Notes under the pieces: model-generated | What the model was told of the DNA's origin: nothing | Databases searched by the model: none | What the model saw: only the letters and a program-made list of their open reading frames with translations | Assembly: GCA_030248065.1 (NCBI GenBank) | Contig: JASAMV010003345.1 | Coordinates: 1-56,438, forward strand | DNA: 56,438 nucleotides | DNA from: Rhynchonema sp. JSB1_4 | Lineage: Eukaryota > Nematoda > Chromadorea > Monhysterida > Xyalidae | Reading direction: 5' to 3' | Made by a program: the position numbers and the translations under genes | Shown: positions 24,091 to 36,000 of the stretch, one piece after another | How the letters are laid out: each line of letters starts with the position of its first letter | Numbering within the stretch: position 1 is the first letter of the stretch

Positions 24091-27000
24091 ATGGGGGACA
24101 GGCGACAAGACGGGGATGCGGTGTCTCCAGCCAGGCCGACGTTAACACATTTGTTTGTGGAATTGACATCGCTCGACGAACTCAGCTTCCCGACAACATC
24201 GTCTGCCAGAATAAAGGTGAGACAGAACTTCGATGAGTGCAGTGCGATCTGTGGGTTGGAAGGGGTCAGGCTCATAGGCTGATCGCATTGTTGGAAATGG
24301 AACAGAGCTATTCTATTGTTTACTGGGATCATTTTAATGCGGTTCAATGGCTTTTCGCTCACTTGGCGGGGTAGTGCTTTTCGTTTGACACCCGACGACA
24401 AAAATCGCTCTTAACCCCATGGGACGGTGAAGGTTGGGTGGGGTTCTGTAACTGGGAGCCTTTGGGCGGGGATTAATAAATGGGAGGCTCCATTTCCGGC
24501 AATCCAACAAGCAAGTGTGTTGATATACATGGATACCGAAACCTGCTGTACTGCCTAAGCTTAAGCCTGAAAGTGACAGACCCCCTATCAGATGCCTCAG
24601 TCGAGACGGGTTAGGCCGGCCCGGCCCGACTCGATTGCTTGTGAGGAATTTTGGAACATTTCTGTGACCGAATTTTCGTTTTAAAAGTTACAGTTTGTGA
24701 TGAAAAGCTGCGGCCTAGAACCACACTGACTAATTGCGAGAAATTCGGGCTCTTCTTGCCAAAAGGTGTCATTTTATAGTTTTTATTGATGTCGGGCTTT
24801 CTCGGGCAAGTCTTGCCGGACCGGGACTGACCTGAAATTTGGAAGAATGTGCATAAAGCTTAAGCCCCATCCCGGCCGACTCTGCCTCCAATTCAACCAA
24901 AAAATGTGGTCATTTTCTTCGTAGGTTTTCATTGTTTTCCGGGGACTGTAATAAACAAAAACTGCGGTCATCTAAAAATTTTCCGATTTTATAAGCAGGT
25001 CACATTAGTAACTTCAAACTTAACTTTCTCATGCAGAGCCGTAATTTTCGTATCAAAACATCGTCAGTAATTGTCAAGTCGAAAAACTGTTTTTACAAAG
25101 TTAAAACTATGTGGAAACTTGAGCCAAGCCGGGAATTGGTTGGTTGGGCGCAGGACCCGGCCTGACTTTTCCGTTTAAGCCTCAGATCGGATAAATAAAA
25201 CGCTACGTCAACCACAGTTTCCCACCGTCATTATTGTTGCAGTACACGTGTTTGGACGCCTCGCCCCACTACCTAGCCGTCGGTTCTTGCAGTGGCACAG
25301 TGTATTTGTTCTCACGTTATGCGGCCAGATATCGACAGACCAGCGCCAGCATCCCCGTGCAGATAATTGCCAGTTCGCTGAAGGTTCGATTTGGTTTGTT
25401 ATTGCTTTTCGATGACTATGCCGGCTTTTGATACCCATGATGTCCATTTTCGCAAGTAAACATTCTAAAGCTCTCACGATGAATGAACCTGGTGATAAAT
25501 TACCTAGCTTGGTGGAGCCAGTGTTAACGACACTTCAAGAGTAACTAATGCATTTTCGATCAGAACAAAAGTGCTTCCCAGACAGATAATTGTTTTTGCG
25601 GGCTGGTCGAAACTAGTGGCATACGACAGATGCAGATCCGATCCGATCCAAGTTTGGCACTGCTATAAGTCGCCTGACCAATTTGACATCACTTGCAGGA
25701 CGGCGCAGTGGCGTTGCTGTCCATTTCGCCCAACGAACACTACCTATCCATCGCCACAGCGAACGGCAATGTCTGTGTGCTCGACCTACAGCCCAACGCA
25801 CCCACCCTGACATTGTCGACCTCGGTGCATCTAGGTTCGACCGTCACTGCCTTCTCGTGGGACAACGATTCCTCCGTTTTGTTCACTGGGGACAATGCCG
25901 GACGGGTGTCGTTCTGTCGACTGATGGTTGGTGCTCTGCGTTCTCGGCTTGTATTTCTTGTCACAATCAGGATTTTCGAACTTTGAATTTCATTGTTAGT
26001 TATGAGAAGCACAATTTAATGCGTACTATCTTGATGAAAACTGCAGCAATTTTCAAATCGCCAAATATCATCTTTTCTATGAATCTATTGCTATCGTATG
26101 CCAGAGCTACGACTTTCACCGGGAAAGTGACTCTAAATAATCTGCGTTGTGCTTTTCAAGTTGGGGGCGGCGCCAGAGAGATGGCAGTCCGCTAGTCCTC
26201 AGCCATAGCGCAGCAACACGCAAAAGTTTATTCTGATCATCTTGTCTGCAGAATCGCACAGTATTCCGTTCACCAACGGGTATCCTCGCTGAATTCGACT
26301 CAGCCATTGTGCAACTGGATGTGTGTGACACGCAACTGTTGGTGTCCACCTACACACGATGCTACTATTGTGACACCATGTTGTGAGTTTGGGGGGATTT
26401 GTCAACTTCAAACTAAAGATTAAACGAAAATATGGTTAACAGGTTCATAAATCAACTTTACCACTCGCAATCCCCATTCTGTCCACACAGGGGCAAGCCG
26501 TCAGCGATTGGCAGCAAACTGCGGACGGGTCACATTGGCGCGTGTTTCATTAGCTCGCGTGGTTCACTCAGCGAACGGGCTGAATCGACTGAATCACAGC
26601 GGTTCGCCTTTGCAGCACGGCCGAGTGGCCGATTGTGGGAAGTGAACGCTCAAGGCGAAGTCTGTAGCACGCATCAATTCAATAAATTGATTGGCGTGCC
26701 GACACTGCCGTTGATTACCTATAGGTTGGATCAGGGCTTTATTTGTGTATTTTGCTCTAAAATCATGACGAAATTGTGCTCATCTTGTATAGTTGGGTTT
26801 GGGAAGGTTATGCTCCGCAGATCAATTGCAGATCTAAAAACTCTCCCATAATTGGACAGCTCATAATGAAAAGCTAAACCTTTACCCAACCAAAGCAAGA
26901 GAACACAGACAACACTACAAACATTGTGAGCCAAGTCAAACGTGTTCATCAGTCCGGCCGGGCCCTATTTTGCGTTCCACCCGTGACGTGTTGCCCTAAG

Positions 27001-30000
27001 CTTATTTCTGCTAATTTCTACCACAGCATTTCATCAGCAGTCTTGGCGCAACTGTTAGGCTGCTGGAGGTTAGAGGCATTGTAAATTTCGAATTATAATT
27101 TTTGCAAACGGTCACTCGAGCAAGGCAGAGGTTCGCAACGGACAGATCACAGAGTTTGATTTCGCTCTGCGTGTTTTTATCTGAACATAACTGCTTACAG
27201 GCGAGAATCATACGAGCTGTTTGACACCAACAAAACGACCGATAAATCGTTCACCGTTCAATTCAGCAAGTTACACCCTATCTGTGTGGCGACGTCGTGA
27301 GTTTACGCTTCGCTTGGTAAAATTTTGAAAAATAACCTCAAAACCACCAGTTCTTACATGATTAAAATTGTTTGCTCTGATCCCGACCCGCCCCAACAGT
27401 CGGCCGATCCCAGTCCCGAAAATTTGTGTGGCAAACAAAACGGCGGTAGAAAAAAACAGCGCAGGTAAAAACCGCGGTCACTCAAACAGGTGTGTAATTG
27501 AGAAGACGTAGGACAAAGCCTAAGCCTGATAAGCCTACATAAGCCTAATCCCAAGTTTGAGTGTAAGCCCAAGCGTAATCTCCAAGATTTTTAATATAAG
27601 AACAGCTGTTGTTTCTGCTGCTGACCACTGTTTTTCGCCTTTGTTTTCTCCGCTGTTTTGTCCGTATCACGAAAATTTTTGGTCTTTGTCCCGATCCCGA
27701 GCTTACGATCCCGTTTGGAACCCATATTTCACACCTACAGTTACCCACTCTGCAGGCACATTTGTACGTTGAATTTTCCACGTTTGAATGTGTGAATGTC
27801 TGTGTACGAATCCTGATACATCCATGTTCTGGCCATTACAGTGCTGACGAGACCGACGACTTGCTGTTAACCGTGTCCGGTCGCAACGTTTGTGTGATCG
27901 AGCCACGTCAAGCACGAGTCACGGTCGTGTGCATGATTGACAGAGGTTAGAGAAAGTTGGGATTACTCGCTTATCCAAAAACGATCGCAGTAAACAAAAC
28001 AGAACACCTGCTCGAGGTATGGCCGCGAAGCAAGCAGTCAGGCAAAAAACAGGTTAAAATATTTTTGAGAATTTGGTTGCTTGGTTGGTGCCGGTGTGGA
28101 CCTGGAGACGAACGTCGCTCAACGGACGTATCTGTGACACCCTATATTTGTGAAACCACTGATTTTTTCAACAGACGACCATACGTTAGGTTCTGAAAAT
28201 CGGAACACGTTTTGGAACTGTACATTTGTATCGATAAGCAATGTCAGCGTTGCCGAGTTTGTTTCACAGGAGGTCTATTGACTCGGCTAGCACAGTTGCA
28301 GCATCCCACAATGAGATCAGATTTCTGTCATGCAGACATCGAGCAATACGCCATTTGCGGCAACGATCTGTTCGTTTTGATGCAAGATGATGGTTCACTC
28401 CGTAAATTTACTCTGTTCCCGATCACCAAAGCGATTGACAAGCTCGTCTGTCGACAGTGTCATGTCCAGGCAGCACATCTGCTCGCTATGTGTGCACCTG
28501 CCTGCATGGGAGGACAAAGGTGGGACTGATTGTTGATGTGGATCAAAATTGTTTATAATTTTGATATCCCATCCTTAGTGGACAATAATTGATTGCCGTT
28601 GGGTTCAAAATCATCCAAGAATGGACAATAATTCTGTGCAGAATTCCATGGAAGTGCGACGATTTGCGCGCGATTCTGCGTGAACTACAGGCGTGTGCAC
28701 AGGGCCAGGTGTCGGTGGTGATTGTCGAGAGGGTCAGGGATTGGCTCAGGGCTGCCGAACGACAGGCGCGATCGGACAGACTCAGACTCGATGCTAGTCA
28801 GGTGGATAAAGTTGGTGTGCCACATGACATTATATTAATTTATATTGTTTTTATCACTGCATTAACCGCCATACTGAATATTTTCGAACTGTGTAGTATG
28901 CATATTGTGGCAATATTGTCATAAGAAAGAAGGCAGACTGATTGATTGATTGATTATTTGCCAACGTTCGGTTGTCGTGGTCTCATAGTTGACTGAAGAT
29001 GTCCGACAGATCTTCTGCGCATTTGATCGGGTTACGCCACAGATCGATTGGGCTCGTGGATACGGGTCGGCTTTTGCAACGAAACAGATGTTCGACCGTG
29101 TCAGGCTCGGTGCAGCATCGAGGGCACACGTTTTGTATGTTTGGGTCGATGCGATTGCGATATGAGTTCAGCATGCGGCAGTGCCCACTGCGTAATTGCG
29201 CCAGGGTGCATCTTGTACGCCGATCCAGCGACTCTTCTTCTGGGTTGATGTCGGGTGGTTTGGTGCCCAGGACCCGATTGACGCTGAGTGCCGCCTTGTC
29301 CTGGGAGACGAAGTCGGTGTGGATCGCTTTCAGCGTTTTGCCGTAGTCGTACTTCTTCTTCGTCATTACGGTGTTGCGTTGTACAGCTTCCGCGAATTTG
29401 GACTGAAGAGTAGGTCGACGTTTGGCTTTCGTGTGAGGGTCGGATGTCGTATCGTGGCAGGGATGTTCACGAAGTTGCGCTGCTGCCAGGAATTGCGCGC
29501 TGACCATGTCGAGATGGCGGTTGACAGTCAGCTGCTTGCACTCTTGGTGAAGGTGGTCTGTATTTGACATAATACATAATAATAAGAAGGCAGACTCATA
29601 TACTATATTTTTTCCAAAAGTAAAGTCTTCAAAATGTTTGTCAGGTTCTTGCACGAGCCAAGGTCATCTCTCAACCACTGCGCTCCATCGGAGGTATTCA
29701 CAAAGTGGTGAGGATTATGGAAAATAGTGGGTGAGTGAGGCGATGAACGGTTTTGTATACTGTAATTTGTGACCAAACTTTAATGTGAGCGCAACCGGGT
29801 ATGAAATGCAATCAGCACGTTTTCTGAGCCGACACGATGGAAATAAATGTTGCTGGTTATCACCCAATGTTCCACCTGTTTTGTTGTGGGTATGTGCCTA
29901 TAGAACCTGGTGGTTAAGCCTAAGCCAATATGTTGTATGCTTGAGTCTAGAACATAGATTGGTCACATTGGTCATGGCGCAAAAGTTCAAACACACCACC

Positions 30001-33000
30001 TGAATCACGACCAGGGTTGGGCAAAAAAAAAACGACGGCGTTTTTTCTTAAAAAAACGACTTTTTTTACAAAAAAAAACGCCTGGGTCGTTTTTCTTTTT
30101 TTTTAAACCCTGAATTTCCTTGATTTTCCCTGATTTTTCAGGGAAAGTACCCTGATTATCAAGGAAAATCAATTTTTGTCCTCCCATTTTTTTCAAAAAA
30201 TTTTCGACCGATTTTTACTTTGTCGAGATACGTCGATATACGGAGTTTGACTTTCAGTGATGACCCCGGCCAAAGTTGGTCCCGTGATGCGGGTCTGATA
30301 TGGGATCTTAACAACTCGCTAGAAAGGGGTTGAAACCCGTTTATTTTGCCTGAGAACGCGTAGAATTACTTCATTTAACTACGTTTTCTTCCCAACATGA
30401 GCGTTTTTCAATTTTTTTGGGGGCATATTTTGGTCATCTGGGCGTTTTAAAAAAACGATTTTTTGGAAAAAAACGTTTTTTGCCCAACCCTGATCACGAC
30501 AGCCCAAACAAGCCATCTGAACTTGTGCATAATGCAGTTACGACGACGACTTCACCTTCCGTGCTCCATCACCTCTTGTACCTAATGGTGGCCAGACATT
30601 TGTGTCGAGCGGCCGACGTCGATGTCGCAGTTCGCCGGCGTTGGACCAGTCGGACAGCAGTGACAACGAATGGGAATGCACCGAATCAAAAGTTGGTGCG
30701 CTTTCATGCCATTGATGGGGCCAATATGAAAATTTGGTCTGCAGTGTTGCTTTCAAATCATGACAGTCAAAAATAATCATTCTGGTGTTTAACATTTAAT
30801 TTTACGTCTGAAATGTTATTATTGCACATTCGTGATCCACGAAACGCAGTTTTTTATGTACAACAAAAGCATGTGGCATGCAAAACATGTTGTGTGTAAG
30901 CGTCCTGTAATTTCATTGGGTGGCATTTTCGAAACGGTGTCAAGCTCAGTTGGGTGTAAAGGTCGGTGTAAGCTCGGTCGAAAGCTCGGTCGGTGTCAGC
31001 TCGGTGTAAACATGAAACATTCCACGTTAACAGCAGGCAATGTTTCATGTTTACACCGAGCTGACACCGACCGAGCTTTCGATTGAGCTTACACCGACCT
31101 TTACACCCAACTCACCTTTACACCGTTTCGAAAATATCACCCATTGATGTGGCAGTTCTTGAAAGTGACCGGGTCCCGTTTATGTCATCATAAATAAATT
31201 GTGTCAGACGTCCACATTACGTACGAATGGAGGTTGATGATTTAAATGCATGTCGACGTTGGCCATGCGAGCAGAGTTTCCCCACTCTTTTCAGCTGACC
31301 GTGTCCAAACGGCACAGTTGGGGTCTCGAGGATTCTGACCGATATTGCCTGAACGAGCAAGGCGACGCCAGTCAATCGTCGTCCGTCAGTATCCGACGTG
31401 GTGCAATGCGAAAGACGCACAGCCGACCAGATGATGTTTCGGGTAAGATTGTCTTTTTTGGTTTTAAAGCTTTTCAGATGCTATAAGCCCAAAGATATCA
31501 GAATTTTATGTCTAAATTGGCAGATTTTAGGTGGTTATTTTGGTGGTCCTTTGGTTATTTGAGGTGCCCAATTGTCCAGGTGCATATTCCAGGTGCGTGG
31601 ACCTAACGTGCCTCTGTATCTTTCAGACTCACTCACCACGCTGCTCAAATGTACTCCATCGACAACCATGCATTCGTTTGTGCATGAAACTGTGTTGAAC
31701 GGCACTCTGTTGCCTGATTTTCAAGTCGAACCCGTCACGAACAAGCATCCAACAGTCATTGACACGCCCAATCCACCGGGTATCATTTTCACGCTCAAAG
31801 ATCAGCTGCCATCGGCCACCGTAACCAAGAGAACTACCGTGGCCATTGTGCGTGCGCCAGATCTCAGCTCGGTTACGGTATCACCTGATAATCAGGCATC
31901 GGAGAAACCATCAGTTAAACGAAAAGTGAAGAAGAAGTCCCGGTCTCGGCAGGGTGCCCAACGGGTCAAGGCAGTGAGTCCGCGCTCAGACCAGAACAAA
32001 CTGCTATCGGTCAACGACCGCACTGCGAGTGTCGATAGTCGATTGTCGGATGAAATGAATAATTCACTGAATGAACAGCAAAATGAAGTGGGCATTACGG
32101 CCCAGACAAATGGGCAGCTAGATGACAACAGCAGGATCCAGAACGGGAATTGTCAGGTTCGTTGTGTTGCTTTGTATTCATTATGACCCGTATCGACTGC
32201 AGAGGCGGGTTAAAAGAAGTAAAAAAAATTTCTAAAAATTTTTTTTTAAAAAAAGTACTCCACTTTTTCGGTTTTTAAAAATTAGAAAAGTAAGTTCACT
32301 TTTTTTATTATTTCACAACTTTTTTTATTATCTTCATCCCTTTTTTGTTGTAACATGTTTTTATGCATGTTTCTGCTTGTTTTTTTCTCAAAAATCGCCT
32401 GCGACGCTTATATTTTGCTTCTGCACGATGTCATTACAATCTTAGACAGTCTGTGGCTCCACTAAACTACCTAAGCAGCCATCATTATGTGCGCATTCAG
32501 TTCTTCTAGCAAGTCAAATCTGTTTGAAGTATAAAATGATCGTGCCAAAACGCCGGAGGTCAACCGCTAGTTATGCAGCTGTTTTCATGTAATTTCGCTA
32601 AAAAAATGCGCCAATTATTTACCTTTCCCGCGACACGCCTTCATTTTCATACTGCAATCTACATGTGTAGGTATGTACATGGTGAACAGACTATTCCCAA
32701 CACGGATTGTCACGTTGCTGGCTCATCGTAAAAAATATCACCTCGCTGCTGCCCGTTTGTGAACACAACTGGTCGGTATCCACTATTACTATATTCTCAA
32801 GTACAATCAAAGATGCTTACAAATAAAACTTCGACAATTTTTCATATTGAGAACCGAAATTTTTGTGGTCCGGAATAAAAAAAGTAAATCTTAAAAATCT
32901 TTTTTTAAAAGTTCCAAAATGTTTAAAAAAAAAGTTCGATAAAATTTTTTTTCAATCCAACCCTGTGCAGAGGACGCACAGCGGCAAGCACAAGGCAAAC

Positions 33001-36000
33001 GTTTTGTTTTTTTATCGTTTTTTTTGGGAAAGAGTTGGTCCATGATTTTCACCAATGTAAAACTTCTTGTAGCTATCAAAGATTATCTTCTCCGCTGATC
33101 GAATTAGAAATCAGTGCTGTCGGTAATTTTCGAAATCATTACAACGCAAGCAGGTGTAAATTCGATATTGTTTACGTTTTTGCAGCGGTCGTCCAGTCCC
33201 AAGCAACAACCAATTGTGATGAACAAAACGGCAGCATCCGCTGGTGGTGGTCTCAAGTCGACACTCAAACAATTACTCCAACCCAACAAGCAGCAATCAA
33301 CACGTGACCAACTGACTGCTGATGTTTCACCATCAAATGCAGCATCGTATCAGTGCTATAAGTGTGCATTGCACAGGTGGGGACTAGTTCCTTGTTATCA
33401 CTGTGTCCCCTCTTTGTATTGACATTTTTGAAGATTGCCCAGTTTGGTCCCCAGTTTACCGTAACTGAAATTTTTTCACTTTGACCAGAAATTCCAAATC
33501 CATATCATGTCACTATAAGCAGGGTATTATTTGACATCGGTCACGTTTTTTGGCCAACGACAGACTTGGAAATACGACTGCTGTTGGCAATCTTTGCTGA
33601 TTTTGACCAAACTGCTCGTCTTTGGCTTGTCCCTGTTCCCATCGATTGTTGTATAGAAGTCCAGTAATGTTTTCAAACGTTATGAAACCAAAACACGTCG
33701 GTTGGACCATTGGTAGAACAAAATATAAGGCACGTCTGCAAAGTGTTCACACATAGTTGTCATTCACAACTGCTGTTCACGACAGACAACAACTGCGGTG
33801 CGTTATAAAGGAAGTTAAAAGCAATGCGCCCGACCATTCAGCGTTTCGCGGTTGTACTGAAACGCTATTGTGTGTGTGCCACTCAGACAGCTGTTGTTCA
33901 GTTGTGTAACGTTGTGGAGCCATCCAAGTGGTCCACATTACAGCTCAAATAGGGTCTTGCTGGGTGGTTTGTGTAGCGCCACTCGATCATTCCAGACTGC
34001 TTTCAACAAAAAGTGTGCAAATACGCACCACATACACAGCCGGCTTATGATTTGCATTACTGCACAGGTCCTGGCTGCAAACGCTGCATCTCGGCAGGTT
34101 CCTGACCGTTGTGCCCGTCTCAGTTGAACATTTCGAGCAAGGTTGGTGAAAGGCAGTGCACAATGTACCGGAGTTTTCCGGTTACAGCTCCCCCCGAATA
34201 GAGCCCGGAAAATGGTCCAGATAGAGCCACATGGGGCTCTACTCGGGAGTTTTTCGTTCGGGTGCCCAGTTTATGGTCTAAATTTACTGATAAGAAGGAA
34301 TAAAACAGGCTACTCACTTGACAATTCGTAATTTTGGTCAAAGTTTTTGCTTTTCTTTCGCATAGGACCTGATAGCGTCTATACCAAGTATCTACTCGGC
34401 AGAAAAACGCGCTGCAATCAGGTATGAACCTCATTCAAAAGGAACAAAAATTTTACATGGGGCTCTATTTGGAAGAGGGTTCGAATGAAGCCCATGGGGC
34501 TCTATTTGGAAATAAAAATACTTTTCAAAATCCGATTTCCCACCTATGTACTACCGAATAGAGCCCCAGGTGCTGTAACCGGGATACTCCGGTAAGTTTG
34601 AAATAGCTTTGAAAAGTTTTCGTTGTTGTTTGAGTGCGTCTCGCACAAAAGAGCTGCAATAGCTCAGTATGTCGAGCGTCCAGTTATCCAAAGGTCGGGG
34701 GATCGAGTCCTTTTGGCTCACATGCTGAATGCTTTTTCCCTGCCATCGTTGTCGAGGCAACAGCAGAATGTTTCACCCTCACATTCTGCCATTCAGGTGG
34801 TATCCCATCGAGCGAGTCGCAGTGGTTGTCCCTTCTGTCCGAGTGGGATTACTGGCAAACGCGTGTGCCTGAATCGATGGCATCGTGTCTGTGCGCCGAC
34901 TGCAGACGCGCGTTCAGGTTCGCTGCTTTTGCGTTTCGTTTGTTTTATGTATATTTTATTGCTGCATCAACGTCGAAGCACATTGAATCAGTAGCGGATC
35001 CAGCTTTTGGCCTAGGGAGGGGCCAAATCCAAAAAGGCATTTTTATCCAGTGCTTGTGTGTGTTCCACTTTTGAAAAGTCATTTTCACCCAGTGCGCTGT
35101 TTACATCATAAATATTACACAGAATCTGACAATCTGCGCGAAGCGCGCGCGAAAGCCAAATTTCACTGAAAATGAGTGTAATCTGACGCGCAAAGCGCGC
35201 GATTTTTGGACTTTTGAAGTGTGTCAGAGTGAAAATCCGGCGATTTAGGAGTCCTTTTTCCTTCTTTGGGGGCATGCCCCCGTGACCCACTGGATCATTG
35301 CATTGAATCATTACGGTTGGACTGGAGCGATATCATGCTGCTTGGTGAGCGGATCTGATCAGATCCTGCCTGCTCTGCCTTGATTACGTAACATTTTTAA
35401 ACATTTTTTAGCCACACACACAGGGAACCCAACACGCACTATGCGACCAGGAGGAACATATTGCTACATATATCACTAACTGTAGAATTTCCCTTTTTCG
35501 CTTTATTCCGAATTTCAACGAATTGTTCCAGCGTGACGAGTCAAGCATGAAGTATTTCACGAACATGAATAATTCGTTGAAATTCGAGACAAAAAGAAAA
35601 GCGAAATTCTGTTGTTCGCGAGCTGTATATATCATACGAAACGTTCGTTTCCATGATCACCTGTTTCATCAGGTGTTGATTCCCTGAAAGCGACGGTATA
35701 AAATGGGCTTGTCCGCGGCGGGCTCTGTTCCCGGTTGTTCCTCTTGAAGTAGGTCGGCTAGTCGCAAGCCAAACGTGCAATTCTCGGTATTTTAACTTTA
35801 TGACGCCTTGACCACCGTCAAATACATGCGAGGTTTGAAGGGGCTTTGAAATGCGAAAGGCCCCTTTTAATGCAAGAATCGCGCGTGATCAAGGTAAATC
35901 CGGTCTGTTCCGATCACCAAGTTTGACATCTGAGATCGGAAACGGGCCGGGCCGCAATTTTGGAGTTGGTCGACCGGGCCGGGCCGGGCCGGGCCGGAGA

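Noticed and set aside
24594..25190. Another GC-rich hAT element
   Set aside because: GGCCCGG blocks and a possible GCCTCAG flank exist, but the ends do not form an inverted repeat.
34366..34421. HPS5 exon encoding a TKYLLGRKTRCN segment
   Set aside because: In the phase delivered by the preceding exon it hits a stop; an alternative acceptor avoids the stop but then fails to match the next exon.
35505..35670. Heat-shock element cluster upstream of the TATA box
   Set aside because: Many GAA and TTC words occur, but their spacing is mostly three bases and not the two required for nGAAnnTTCn; better explained by a hairpin.
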